From Aeromonas sp. FDAARGOS 1405 (GTDB taxonomy: Bacteria > Pseudomonadota > Gammaproteobacteria > Enterobacterales > Aeromonadaceae): a stretch of DNA of 64,000 bases. The stretch lies in the NCBI RefSeq assembly GCF_019048265.1, contig NZ_CP077311.1, forward strand, positions 4,456,882 through 4,520,881, written 5' to 3'. Positions 44,865 to 53,223 of the stretch are shown here, one piece after another. The notes under the pieces are model-generated. The model did no database searches. It saw nothing but the letters and a program-made list of their open reading frames with translations, and was not told where the DNA came from. Both the position numbers and the translations under genes were made by a program. Each line of letters opens with the position of its first letter. Within the stretch, counting starts at the first letter, position 1.

Positions 44865-45641
44865 TCAATGGGTCGTGAGGATCCTTTGCAACAGGTGATT
44901 AAAGCCCGAGGGATCTTCCGCAGGCCAGGCGTGGTGGCCGTTGGGGGTGTGGATGGTGGCGTTGGGCAGGGCGGCAAACTGCTCTACCCGTTTGGCCAGC
45001 GGCAGGTAGTCGTGACTGGTGGAGATGATGGCCACCGGCTGCCAGATGGCGCCGAGCCGGGCACGTACCGACCAGCCGGGTAGCGCCTCCAGCAGCGCCT
45101 TGTAGGTTTTCTTTTTATTGCGCACGAAACGCAGCCGAAAGGTGTGGCGCACCTGTGCCAGATCCGGGCCCGGGAAGAGCTCGCGTCCCAGCCACCAGGC
45201 GAGCGGGCGCATGCCAAACCAGCGCAGCCACTTGAGGCGCTGGGCGTAACGCTCCTGCTCTTTGGGGCTCTCCAGCAGAAACTCGCTAAAGCCGTTGATC
45301 AGCACCAGCCCCTGCACCTTGTGGGGCAGTTGCAGCGCCAGCTCCAGCGCCACCATCGCCCCGAGCGACAATCCGACAACCCAGGCGGGTTCTGGCTGTG
45401 CATCGAGCCAGTTCACCACATCGGCTGCCAGGGTCGCCACATCGAATGGCCCCTCCTGCATGCTCTGGCCGTGGCCGCGCAAGTCCAGCGCCACCACCCG
45501 GTAGTGTTCGGAAAACCGTTCGATCTGCGCCTGCCAGTCGAGGCTGGAGGAGCCCAGCCCGTGCAGCAGCAACAGCAAGGGGCCCTCTCCCGCACTGCGC
45601 AGGGCAAGACCATTGAATTTCATCACCTGATTGCGGCGCAT
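44865..45641 (-). CDS. Alpha/beta-hydrolase
   Basis: 258 residues by the ATG at 45641 (GAGAGG 10 bases upstream); the ATG at 45623 would give 252 residues. The fold is clear: LLLLHGLGSSSLDW (oxyanion loop), VVGLSLGAMVALELAL (nucleophile elbow with Ser in GLSLG), a later Asp, and GHHAWPAEDPSGF with the catalytic His. It could hydrolyse an ester, lactone or thioester; nothing specific is known. It is downstream of modC on the same strand, separated by about 90 bases, so it could be read through from the mod genes. Confidence 0.85.
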   Translation of the reverse strand: MRRNQVMKFNGLALRSAGEGPLLLLLHGLGSSSLDWQAQIERFSEHYRVVALDLRGHGQSMQEGPFDVATLAADVVNWLDAQPEPAWVVGLSLGAMVALELALQLPHKVQGLVLINGFSEFLLESPKEQERYAQRLKWLRWFGMRPLAWWLGRELFPGPDLAQVRHTFRLRFVRNKKKTYKALLEALPGWSVRARLGAIWQPVAIISTSHDYLPLAKRVEQFAALPNATIHTPNGHHAWPAEDPSGFNHLLQRILTTH

Positions 45642-45732
45642 CAGTGTATTGCCTCTCGACTCATCACCTGAACCATCTCTTGTTGTTATGTTGCCCGTGG
45701 CCATCCTGCCACGTTATCAGCACGGCGCCCTA

Positions 45733-46833
45733 TCAGCCTTCGCTGACCAGACTCACCGCCTTGATATAAGCGTAGATCTGCTGCTCCGGCGCCAGCGCCA
45801 GCCGCCTGGCGGAGCGGCTGGTGATCCGAGCCAGCAGTATCTGCTCACCCAGCGCCAACTGCAACAGGGTCTGGCCGGGGCGCACCTCGCGCACCGCCAG
45901 CAGACGGGTGACGAGACAGTTGGAGAGACTGGAGTGCTCGATGGGGGCTGTGGCAATCACCACATCCCGCCCCGCCACCTTGATCTGCAAAGGGCCGCTC
46001 TCGTCCGGCACATGGTTCATGGTGACCCGCAACTGCTGCTCGCCGAGTTGCAGGGTCGCCATCTGCTCCTCTTCATCGTAGTGAGAGAGGGTCGCCGCCA
46101 GCATCACCCCGGCATCGTCACGACTGGCGAGCGAGAGATCGGTGCGGGTGAAGATCTCGCTCGGCCGGCCTTGCGCCTCTACCCTGCCACCTTCCAGCAG
46201 CACCAGCTGATCACAGAGCAGGCTCACCTCCTCCATGGCGTGGCTGACGAAGATCATCGGAATGCCGCTCTCCTGCTGCAACCCCTTGAGCACATGGGCC
46301 TGATGGATGCGGCTGCGCCGATCGAGCGCCGAGAAAGGCTCATCGAGCAGCAGCAGATCGGGCTCGGCCAGCAGCGCCCGCCCCAATGCTACCCGCTGGC
46401 GTTGGCCGCCAGAAAGCGCATGGGCAGGCAGCCCCAGCAGATCGGCAAAACCGAGCCGAGCCGCCAGCGCTTCGGGTTGCCAGCGCCCTCGCCCCTTGCG
46501 GGCCGCCAGTTGCAGATTGCCGAGCACCGTCAGATGGGGAAAGAGGCGCGAGTCCTGAAACACCAGTCCGATCCGGCGCGCTTCGGGCAGAAGTTGAGCA
46601 TACTCCCGATCGCGCCACCGCAAGCGATCCCCGCTTTGGCGATCGAGTCCGGCGATAATGCGCAGCAATGTGCTCTTGCCACAGCCCGAGGGGCCGAACA
46701 GGCCGAGGATCCCCCCCAGCTCGATGGTCAGTGCACAATCGAGGGTAAAGGGGCCAAACTCGCGCCGGGCATGGAGGTTCAGGACATGGCGGGGTGGCTC
46801 GTTTACTGACGGCATAGTGGCGGGCTGGTTCAT
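45733..46833 (-). CDS. modC: Molybdate ABC transporter ATPase ModC
   Basis: 366 residues. The Walker A motif is LFGPSGCGKSTLLRII, the ABC signature LSGGQRQRVALGRALL and the Walker B LLLLDEPFSALD; the C-terminal part (about 290-366) carries the Mop/TOBE domain (SNCLVTRLLAVREVRPGQTLL) that binds molybdate or oxyanion. It powers molybdate import with ModB. Its ATG overlaps the modB stop (ATGA). It is the last of the three mod genes. Confidence 0.95.
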   Translation of the reverse strand: MNQPATMPSVNEPPRHVLNLHARREFGPFTLDCALTIELGGILGLFGPSGCGKSTLLRIIAGLDRQSGDRLRWRDREYAQLLPEARRIGLVFQDSRLFPHLTVLGNLQLAARKGRGRWQPEALAARLGFADLLGLPAHALSGGQRQRVALGRALLAEPDLLLLDEPFSALDRRSRIHQAHVLKGLQQESGIPMIFVSHAMEEVSLLCDQLVLLEGGRVEAQGRPSEIFTRTDLSLASRDDAGVMLAATLSHYDEEEQMATLQLGEQQLRVTMNHVPDESGPLQIKVAGRDVVIATAPIEHSSLSNCLVTRLLAVREVRPGQTLLQLALGEQILLARITSRSARRLALAPEQQIYAYIKAVSLVSEG

Positions 46834-47510
46834 CCAAACACTCTCCGCTGTCGGCGCTGCAGCACACCATAGACCAGTACCAGCATTACCAGCGAGAAGG
46901 CCATCAGGCCGCCAGCCAGAATATGGGCGCTCTGGTAATCCATCGCCTCCACATGATCAAACAGGGCAATCGAAAGCACCTGGGTCTCGCCAGGGATATT
47001 GCCGCCAATCATCAGCACCACGCCAAACTCCCCCAATGTATGGGCAAAGCCAAGGGCCGCCGCCATCACGAAGCTGGGCAGGGTCATCGGCAAGATGATG
47101 TGAAAGAAGCGCTCCAGTGGGCCAAGCCCCAGGGTCGCAGCTGCTTCCAGCTCCTTGTTGCCCATGTTGACGAAAGTGGAGGTGAGCGGCTGCACCACGA
47201 ACGGCAGCGAATAGAGGATGGAGGCAAACAGCAGGCCAAGAAAGCTGAAGGCGAGCGGGGCGCCAAAGGTGTCGCGCCACCAGGCGCCGAAGCCATATTC
47301 GGGGGAAAAGGCGAGTAGCAGATAAAAACCCAGTACCGTGGGAGGCAGCACCAGCGGCAGCGCCACCAGCGCCTCAACGAGCGGCCGCAGCCTGTTCTGA
47401 CTGCGCGACAGCCACCAGGCCAGCGGCGGTGCCAGCAACAGCAAAATCGCTGTGGTGCAGGCCGCAAGCTTCAGGGTGAGCCAGACCGCCAGCAGATCCC
47501 CTTCACTCAT
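46830..47510 (-). CDS. modB: Molybdate ABC transporter permease ModB
   Basis: 226 residues with five membrane helices and the permease EAA-like loop (EAAATLGLGPLERFFHIILP), where ATPase ModC docks. It forms the channel for molybdate in the inner membrane. A stable UUCG-loop hairpin in the 111-base gap after modA suggests that modA mRNA is protected or more abundant than modBC. There is no modE gene beside the operon. Confidence 0.95.
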   Translation of the reverse strand: MSEGDLLAVWLTLKLAACTTAILLLLAPPLAWWLSRSQNRLRPLVEALVALPLVLPPTVLGFYLLLAFSPEYGFGAWWRDTFGAPLAFSFLGLLFASILYSLPFVVQPLTSTFVNMGNKELEAAATLGLGPLERFFHIILPMTLPSFVMAAALGFAHTLGEFGVVLMIGGNIPGETQVLSIALFDHVEAMDYQSAHILAGGLMAFSLVMLVLVYGVLQRRQRRVFG

Positions 47511-47568
47511 TGCCGACCTCCCGGTTGATAAATGCCCCCAACGGCATGGTATCCATCCTTATTGCAAA

Positions 47569-47596
47569 GAGTGGCCGACCCGAAGGCCGACCACTC
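47569..47596 (-). other. UUCG-loop hairpin between modA and modB
   Basis: On the minus strand GAGTGGTCGGCC and GGTCGGCCACTC pair around a TTCG loop, with two G-U pairs. It has no T tract, so it is probably not a terminator but may protect the modA mRNA 3' end, as seen between periplasmic-binding-protein and permease genes elsewhere. Confidence 0.55.
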
Positions 47597-47621
47597 AGGG
47601 TATCGCATCAGGCCCATCCCC

Positions 47622-48350
47622 CTATTGGGGCAAGGCATAACCCGCTGCCTTGATCTGCGCCTGACCCGGCCCCTTGAGCCAGGCCACCAGCGCCTCGACC
47701 GCGGCGCCTTTCTTCAATACCAGCCCCTGCTGCTCGATGGGGGGATAGAAGCTCGCAGGCACTGCCCAGGCTTCACCAGTCTTGCCCGCTTCCACCAGAT
47801 TGGCCCAGGCGACAAAGCCCAGCTCGGCATTACCGGTGTCGACAAATTGCCAGGTCTGGCCGATGTTGGCGCCGGTCAGCAACCGGTACTGCTTGGGATC
47901 GATCTTGAGATGGGTGAGGGTCGCCATGGCGGCAGCACCATAGGGAGCTGTGCGAGCATTGGCGATGGCGAGGTTGCCTTTCCAGCTACGCAGGGTCGCC
48001 TCGTCAGGGGCCGGCCCCCCCTTCTTCCACAGCCCCAGCTGGCCGATGGCGTAGGTGAAGCGATCGCTCCCCTTGCCCTCTTTTTCCAGCTTCTCGGGGG
48101 TCGCCGCATCGGCGGAGAGGAAGAGATCGAACGGTGCGCCGTGACTGATCTGGGTGTAGAGCACTCCAGTGGCGGCAGACGAGATGGCCAGGGTGTGGCC
48201 GGTCTTGGCGGTAAACTCCTTGCCAATACGATCTATGGTTCCCTTGAAGTTGGCAGCCACAGCCACCTTCACTTCATCGGCCTGTACGGCACCAGTATGC
48301 AAGGTGGCGGCGCAGACGCCTGCGATGACAACAGATAACAGCGGTTTCAT
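47622..48350 (-). CDS. modA: Molybdate-binding periplasmic protein ModA
   Basis: 242 residues. A signal peptide (LLSVVIAGVCAATLHTGAVQADE) is followed by the ModA fold: VAVAANFKGTIDRIGKEF, ISSAATGVLYTQISHGAPFD, LFLSADAATPEKLEKEG, and later AELGFVAWAN. These form the oxyanion pocket for molybdate or tungstate in the periplasm. It starts 87 bases after the moaE stop and no promoter is obvious in that gap, so I infer that moa and mod genes are transcribed together. AGGAGAAAGG lies just upstream of the ATG. Confidence 0.95.
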   Translation of the reverse strand: MKPLLSVVIAGVCAATLHTGAVQADEVKVAVAANFKGTIDRIGKEFTAKTGHTLAISSAATGVLYTQISHGAPFDLFLSADAATPEKLEKEGKGSDRFTYAIGQLGLWKKGGPAPDEATLRSWKGNLAIANARTAPYGAAAMATLTHLKIDPKQYRLLTGANIGQTWQFVDTGNAELGFVAWANLVEAGKTGEAWAVPASFYPPIEQQGLVLKKGAAVEALVAWLKGPGQAQIKAAGYALPQ

Positions 48351-48437
48351 TCCCTTTCTCCTGATGGGGCCCGCACATCCGCGCCCCTTGGTGGGGCCGA
48401 GGTTCCCGCTGAACCTGCGCCCCTCGTGATGAACAGG

Positions 48438-48911
48438 TCAGGCCTGCCAGCGGGCAGCGGCGGCGTTGTCGCGATCAAGCGCCTCGACCCAGCGTTGCAC
48501 ACCCTCGGCGGTCAGCTCTTTTTTCCAGAACGGCGCCCGGGTTTTCAAGAAATCCATGATGAAGTGACAGGCGTCAAAGGCGGCGTCGCGGTGGGCACTG
48601 CTCACCGCCACCAGCACGATCTGATCGCCAAGCCACAACTCGCCGATACGATGAATGAGGGTACACTCCTGCAGCGGCCAGCGGCGGCGGGCCTCCTGCA
48701 CGATATCGGCCAGCGCCTTCTCGGTCATGCCGGGGTAGTGCTCGAGGGCAAGCCCCTTCACCTCCTCCCCCTGATTGAAGTCGCGCACCTTGCCAACAAA
48801 AGTGACGATGGCGCCACTGTCGGCGCGGGTGGCGAGGCGGGCATATTCGTCCGCCAGCGAGAAATCCTCACGCTGCACCAGAATGCGGTCTGTAATGGCT
48901 ACGTCGTTCAT
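48438..48911 (-). CDS. moaE: Molybdopterin synthase catalytic subunit MoaE
   Basis: 157 residues. It carries the core motif GAIVTFVGKVRDFNQGEEV, LEHYPGMTEKAL, HRIGELWLGDQIVLV, and the active-site lysines in PFWKKELTAEG. It receives sulfur from the thiocarboxylate of MoaD to build molybdopterin. It follows the 31-codon MoaD-tail ORF by 3 bases. The GGAGG 7 bases upstream of its ATG is made by the last Gly-Gly codons of that ORF. Confidence 0.95.
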   Translation of the reverse strand: MNDVAITDRILVQREDFSLADEYARLATRADSGAIVTFVGKVRDFNQGEEVKGLALEHYPGMTEKALADIVQEARRRWPLQECTLIHRIGELWLGDQIVLVAVSSAHRDAAFDACHFIMDFLKTRAPFWKKELTAEGVQRWVEALDRDNAAAARWQA

Positions 48912-48914
48912 GGC

Positions 48915-49010
48915 TCAGCCTCCGGTCGTTACTGGAGAGAAAGTGAAGAAGGCCACTTCGTCACCACCGCACAGCTCAGTGGTGCGATCCACGGTCATTA
49001 TCTCGCTCAT
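48915..49010 (-). CDS. MoaD C-terminal-tail-like micro-ORF
   Basis: 31 codons between moaD and moaE, starting at an ATG 2 bases after the moaD stop, with GGAGG 6 bases upstream (inside the last moaD codons). The product begins MSEIMTVDRTTELCG, then GDEVAFF, a three-residue insert TFS, and PVTTGG at the end, so it repeats the C-terminal end of MoaD ([13 protein letters not shown]). Of the 12 aligned identical codons, 6 or 7 differ from moaD, all at synonymous third positions. The short peptide lacks most of the ubiquitin-like fold. It may be a decaying second moaD, or a peptide kept for function, for example in coupling or in binding MoaE or MoeB. Confidence 0.5.
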   Translation of the reverse strand: MSEIMTVDRTTELCGGDEVAFFTFSPVTTGG

Positions 49011-49012
49011 CC

Positions 49013-49258
49013 TTAACCTCCGGTCACCGGCGGGAAGAAGGCCACCTCATCGCCATCGTTGATGGGGGTATCGAGGGGCACCAGGGTCTGATTGACCGCG
49101 ACCAAGAGCTTGCCTGCTTCCAGCGCCAACGCCCACTTGTCGCCGCGTTCACAGAGCGCCGCACGCAGTTGTTCGGCGGTGGCATAGTCGCAGGGCAGGC
49201 TCAGCTCATCGCAGGCCACCAGCTCTCTTACTTGCGCAAAAAACAGTACCTTGATCAT
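49013..49258 (-). CDS. moaD: Molybdopterin synthase sulfur-carrier subunit MoaD
   Basis: 81 residues with the ubiquitin-like beta-grasp fold; it starts [19 protein letters not shown] and ends in PPVTGG, where the last glycine is adenylated by MoeB and then thiocarboxylated. The ATG overlaps the stop of moaC (ATGA). Its C-terminal end is repeated in the next ORF. Length matches E. coli MoaD (81). Confidence 0.95.
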   Translation of the reverse strand: MIKVLFFAQVRELVACDELSLPCDYATAEQLRAALCERGDKWALALEAGKLLVAVNQTLVPLDTPINDGDEVAFFPPVTGG

Positions 49259-49779
49259 GCTTGCTCCCCGCTATTTGACCCCAGCTGAAAATGGCCGGAC
49301 TTGCCGCCCTTTTTCTCTACCAGCCGCACCTGTTCGATCACCATGTCCTTTTGCACCGCCTTGCACATGTCGTAGATGGTCAGCGCCGCTACCGACGCGG
49401 CGGTCAGCGCTTCCATCTCGACACCAGTCTTGCCGGAGAGCTTGCAGAGGGTGCGGATATGCACCTTTTGCTGCTCGGGCAGCGGCACTATCTCCACCTC
49501 GACTTTGGTCAAGGCCAGCGGATGGCAGAGTGGGATAAGAGCGGAGGTCTTCTTGGCGGCCATGATGCCAGCGATGCGGGCGGTGGCGAACACGTCACCC
49601 TTGTGGTGCTGGCCGCTCAGGATCAGCGCCAGCGTCTCGGGGGCCATGGCAACAAACGCCTCGGCACGGGCTTCGCGCTCGGTCACCTGCTTGTCGGTCA
49701 CATCCACCATATGGGCTTCGCCGCTCTGGTTCAGATGCGTCAGGTTGGGCTGGGTCTGCTTGGGATCGATCTGGTTCAT
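49255..49779 (-). CDS. moaC: Cyclic pyranopterin monophosphate synthase MoaC
   Basis: 174 residues by the ATG at 49779. The conserved core is [64 protein letters not shown] and [18 protein letters not shown]. It works after MoaA to make cyclic pyranopterin monophosphate. The N-terminus is about 12 residues longer than in E. coli ([13 protein letters not shown]). GAGAG lies 7 bases before the ATG. It overlaps moaD at its stop. Confidence 0.95.
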   Translation of the reverse strand: MNQIDPKQTQPNLTHLNQSGEAHMVDVTDKQVTEREARAEAFVAMAPETLALILSGQHHKGDVFATARIAGIMAAKKTSALIPLCHPLALTKVEVEIVPLPEQQKVHIRTLCKLSGKTGVEMEALTAASVAALTIYDMCKAVQKDMVIEQVRLVEKKGGKSGHFQLGSNSGEQA

Positions 49780-49788
49780 CGCTTGCTC

Positions 49789-50295
49789 TCAGAGGTGGGA
49801 GACAAAGTTGCACGGCTTGGTGCGGGCATCGAGCTGATCGCGGATCAGTTGCTCCCAGCCCAGCTGGCAGGCGCCGGTGGAGCCCGGCAGACAGCAGATC
49901 AGGGTGCGATTGGCGAGTCCCGCCAGCGCACGGCTCTGCATGGCGGAGCCTTTAATCTCGGCAAAAGAGAGTTGACGGAACATCTCGCCAAAACCCTGTA
50001 CGGTGCGCTCGAACAGCACACCGACCGCTTCCGGCACCCGGTTCTGTTCGTTGAAGCCGGTACCGCCGTTAATCAGTACCACCTGCACCCCCTCATCGGC
50101 AATCCACTCGCTCACCCGCGCCCGGATGCGAAACAGGTTGTCCGGGCAGAGCGCCCGATCGGCCAGCTGATGGCCCGCGTCGGTAAGGGCCGAGACCAGA
50201 TAGTCACCCGAGCTGTCATCGGCGGCGGTGCGGCTGTCGGAGACCGTCAGCACGGCGATCTTGAGGGGAATAAATGCGTTGTGTTTCTGTCCCAT
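49789..50295 (-). CDS. moaB: Molybdopterin-related protein MoaB
   Basis: 168 residues. The MoCF/MogA-like domain carries LTVSDSRTAADDSSGDYL, GGTGFNEQNRVPEAV and AALAGLANRT-type LPGSTGACQLGWEQL. MoaB binds molybdopterin and in E. coli is not strictly required; in some organisms it replaces MogA for adenylation. It is the first gene of the run moaBCDE-modABC; its promoter should be in the 240 bases upstream, after the nap terminator. AAGGAGCTG lies just before the ATG. Confidence 0.93.
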   Translation of the reverse strand: MGQKHNAFIPLKIAVLTVSDSRTAADDSSGDYLVSALTDAGHQLADRALCPDNLFRIRARVSEWIADEGVQVVLINGGTGFNEQNRVPEAVGVLFERTVQGFGEMFRQLSFAEIKGSAMQSRALAGLANRTLICCLPGSTGACQLGWEQLIRDQLDARTKPCNFVSHL

Positions 50296-50495
50296 CGGGC
50301 AGCTCCTTGTGGCTATGGGCCGTCAACGAGGCAGGAAGAGAAGGGGTATGAGAGGCCAGCTGTCAGGGCGCAAAAACGGACGCAGACAGGGGTGACCAAC
50401 TTGCTCAAGCGTGTGACGGCGGGCTGATTCTATCAAAGGTTTCACGAGATATGGGATTTAAAAGACACACAAATCTGATGCTTGTCCCATATATG
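50296..50495 (-). promoter_or_regulatory. Promoter region of the moaB operon with a long-loop dyad
   Basis: The nap terminator lies at 50496-50527. From there to moaB the minus strand has a dyad ATATGGGA/TCCCATAT (about 50450-50488) with about 25-30 bases between the arms, and a possible -10 TAGAAT near 50430. No protein can be assigned. Confidence 0.35.
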
Positions 50496-50527
50496 AACAA
50501 AACGCAGGCCGGGCAAACCCGGCCTGT
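50496..50527 (-). terminator. Terminator of the nap operon
   Basis: CAGGCCGGG/CCCGGCCTG perfect stem, with a TTTG loop, followed by GTTTTGTT on the minus strand, about 11 bases past the napC stop. Confidence 0.85.
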
Positions 50528-50537
50528 CGTCGCAGGA

Positions 50538-51131
50538 TCAGAACCCTTTCACCCCGGTCATGTCGGGCAGCTGGTGAGCTATCCCCTTGTGACAATCGAT
50601 ACAGGTAGCCTGCCCCTCCTTGCCGAGGTTGGCAGAGTGCATCTGGACGGCACGCTGTCCTTGCAGGGAGAAGTCCATGTACTCGAAGTTGTGGCAGTTG
50701 CGGCACTCGCGCGAATCGCTCTCCTTCATCCGCTGCCACTCCCGCTCCGCCATCTCGCGTCGGTGTGCCTCGAACTTCTCGCGGGTATCCACCTTTCCGG
50801 TGATCATGCCCCACAGCTCCTTAGAAGCCTGCACCTTGCGGATGATCTTGTAGGTCCACTCATGGGGCACGTGGCAATCCGGGCAGCTGGCCCGTACACC
50901 GGAGCGGTTGGCGTAGTGGATGGTATCGCGATACTCCTCGAACACATTGTCTTTCATCTCGTGACAGCTGGTACAGAAGGCCTCGGTATTAGACGCTTCC
51001 ATGGCGGTGTTGAAACCACCCCAGAAAATCACGCCGCCGAAGAAGCCCATCAGCAGAATGACCCAGAGAGCCGCCTTCGACGGTGACTTGAAGGTGGTCC
51101 ACAGACGCTGCACAAAACCGGGTAATTTCAT
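50538..51131 (-). CDS. napC: Tetraheme cytochrome c-type protein NapC
   Basis: 197 residues. An N-terminal membrane anchor ([19 protein letters not shown]) is followed by four CxxCH heme sites: CTSCH, CPDCH, CRNCH and CIDCH. NapC takes electrons from menaquinol and passes them to NapB and NapA. It is the last gene of the operon; napB stops 11 bases upstream. Family members of the NapC/NirT type can also serve other periplasmic reductases. Confidence 0.97.
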   Translation of the reverse strand: MKLPGFVQRLWTTFKSPSKAALWVILLMGFFGGVIFWGGFNTAMEASNTEAFCTSCHEMKDNVFEEYRDTIHYANRSGVRASCPDCHVPHEWTYKIIRKVQASKELWGMITGKVDTREKFEAHRREMAEREWQRMKESDSRECRNCHNFEYMDFSLQGQRAVQMHSANLGKEGQATCIDCHKGIAHQLPDMTGVKGF

Positions 51132-51142
51132 CTATGGGCTCC

Positions 51143-51598
51143 TTAGTTCAGCGCTTCAACAGGCTTGAAGGTATTTTCCACCAAGGGCTTGGCATCTGTT
51201 TGCGGCACGTGGCACTGCAAGCAGAAGTAACGACGGGGGGAGACTTCACCCAGCGTCATGCCATCGCGGGTCTCGAAGTGAGTCGGGCTGATCTTGGGTG
51301 CCTTCATGGCGCTGGCATTCTTGAAGCTGTGGCAGGCCAGGCACTTGTTGACCTTGGTGTCCACCTCGTAGTTGCGAATGTCGTGGGGGATCAGCGGCGG
51401 CTGATGCATGTACTGGCGATCGTAGGGCGCGCCATCCTTGCGGAAGTTTTTCAGGGGCGCGGCGGTGGCATCGGTCACCAGATCGGTGGCGCCACGCTCG
51501 GACTTGAGGCCACCGGTACTGTTGGTGATCTCGGGGGCCGCTGCCATCAAGGATCCCGCCATCAGGCAGGCCAGCATTGCTCCAATCAGCTTTTTCAT
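51143..51598 (-). CDS. napB: Periplasmic nitrate reductase diheme subunit NapB
   Basis: 151 residues. A signal peptide (KKLIGAMLACLMAGSLMAAAP) is followed by two CxxCH heme sites, CLACH and CLQCH. NapB carries electrons from NapC to NapA in the periplasm. The ATG overlaps the napH stop (TAATG), so they are coupled. A conserved HQPPLIPHDI-like segment (MHQPPLIPHDIRNYEV) is typical of NapB. Confidence 0.97.
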   Translation of the reverse strand: MKKLIGAMLACLMAGSLMAAAPEITNSTGGLKSERGATDLVTDATAAPLKNFRKDGAPYDRQYMHQPPLIPHDIRNYEVDTKVNKCLACHSFKNASAMKAPKISPTHFETRDGMTLGEVSPRRYFCLQCHVPQTDAKPLVENTFKPVEALN

Positions 51599-52473
51599 TA
51601 TTTGTTCTCCGACGTTTTTTCTGCCTTGACGGCAAAACCTACAGTGATTTCAAAAACTTGTTCCGCGCAGACATCGATGCAGCGGCCACAGTTGGTACAC
51701 TCCTGAGCCGCAATCAAGGGCTCGTGACCTCGCTTGGCACCGTGAACAGGCCCGCGCAGGATGGGACGCTCCGGGCAGACCGCATAACAATCCATGCAGT
51801 TGTTGCACCGCTCGCGCCCCTTGGCAGAAATCTTGATAAATCCGACCCGGTTGACCAGGGCATAGAAGGCCCCCACCGGACAGAGATGACCGCACCAGCC
51901 CCGCTCAACTACGAAGAGATCGAACAGGAACAGCGCTGCAAGCAGGGCCCAGCCCGCCCCCATGCCAAACAGCAGACCGCGCATGGCCAGCGACACCGGA
52001 TTGACCAGCTCCCACGCCATTACCCCGGCCACCGCTGGCACCACCAGCACCATGGCCAGCAGCCAGTAGCGGGTCGCACGGCTGAACTGGCCATTTCCCT
52101 TGAGGCCAAGACGCCCCCGGAGCCAGGCCGCCGCATCCGTGATGAGGTTGACCGGACAGACCCAGGAGCAGAACACTCGCCCCCCAACCAGCCAGTAACC
52201 GGCCAACACAATGGCAGCACCCAGCCAGAGGGTGGTGAGGGGCCAGTGGCCCGCCGCCAGCGACTGCAACAGCGTGAGGGGATCGGTCAGCGGCACCGTC
52301 TCCAGCAACAGCGAGCTGGAGAGGTTGCCCTTGAGGATCCAGATGCCCGCCAGCGGCCCCAGCAAAAACAGCCCGAGCACGCTGAACTGACTCAGCCGAC
52401 GCAGCAACAGGAAGCGGTGGGAACGCCACCAACCCAGTTTGATGCGAGCCTCTTCCCCCGGATAACGACTCAT
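51598..52473 (-). CDS. napH: Membrane ferredoxin-type protein NapH
   Basis: 291 residues with four membrane helices and two [4Fe-4S] clusters at the C-terminus: [13 protein letters not shown] and [17 protein letters not shown] further FCSWVCPVN motif lies in the first half. With NapG it forms a ubiquinol/menaquinol-oxidising branch feeding NapC and NapA. The start overlaps the napG stop by 4 bases (ATGA). Confidence 0.96.
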   Translation of the reverse strand: MSRYPGEEARIKLGWWRSHRFLLLRRLSQFSVLGLFLLGPLAGIWILKGNLSSSLLLETVPLTDPLTLLQSLAAGHWPLTTLWLGAAIVLAGYWLVGGRVFCSWVCPVNLITDAAAWLRGRLGLKGNGQFSRATRYWLLAMVLVVPAVAGVMAWELVNPVSLAMRGLLFGMGAGWALLAALFLFDLFVVERGWCGHLCPVGAFYALVNRVGFIKISAKGRERCNNCMDCYAVCPERPILRGPVHGAKRGHEPLIAAQECTNCGRCIDVCAEQVFEITVGFAVKAEKTSENK

Positions 52474-53207
52474 AACCCCTCCGGTTTGCGGGTGGGCAGG
52501 GTGAGCCTGTCGCCGATGAGCGACTTGTTCCCCGCCTTGGCCTTCTCTTCCCAGCCGAGCCGGTAGTGATGACCCAGCTCACCTTTGGCGAGCTGGCGTG
52601 GCACCACCTTGATGGCCGCTTCCTCCAGCACGCAGGCGTGCTCACACTTGCCACAGCCGGTACAGATATCGCTGTGTACCGTGGGCAGGAACATGGCGTG
52701 CTTGCCAGTACGCTGGTTATGCTGCAGCTCAAGAGTGATCGCCTTGTCAATCAACGGGCAGACCCGATAACAGACATCGCAGCGCAGACCCAGATAGTTG
52801 AGACAGGTCTCGTGATCGATGAGCACTGCCACCCCCATCCGGGCCTGATCGATGTCGGTCATCTGCTGATCCAGCGCCCCGCTCGGGCAGGCCACCACGC
52901 AAGGGATGTCATCACACATCTCGCACGGCACGGCACGCGCCTTGAAATAAGGGGTGCCGGTGGTCACAGGGTCAAACAGCCGGGCGAGCTTGAGGGTGTC
53001 GTAGGGGCACGCCTCGACGCAGAGCCCGCAACGCACGCAGGCGCTGAGAAACTCTGCTTCGTCGAGGGCCGCAGGCGGACGCAGCGCCTGGGCAGGCACA
53101 GCTTGCGCCTGCTGGCGGGCCACGCCACCGAGTCCCACGCCAAGCAGGCCCACACCGCAGGCCCCCTTGGCCATGTCGGCCAGAAATTGGCGACGACTAC
53201 GACTCAT
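52470..53207 (-). CDS. napG: Ferredoxin-type protein NapG
   Basis: 245 residues. A twin-arginine signal ([19 protein letters not shown]) is followed by four [4Fe-4S] cysteine clusters ([55 protein letters not shown]). It is a periplasmic electron carrier that works with NapH. napG lies 16 bases downstream of napA. Confidence 0.96.
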   Translation of the reverse strand: MSRSRRQFLADMAKGACGVGLLGVGLGGVARQQAQAVPAQALRPPAALDEAEFLSACVRCGLCVEACPYDTLKLARLFDPVTTGTPYFKARAVPCEMCDDIPCVVACPSGALDQQMTDIDQARMGVAVLIDHETCLNYLGLRCDVCYRVCPLIDKAITLELQHNQRTGKHAMFLPTVHSDICTGCGKCEHACVLEEAAIKVVPRQLAKGELGHHYRLGWEEKAKAGNKSLIGDRLTLPTRKPEGL

Positions 53208-53223
53208 CTCGCACTCCCCCGCC

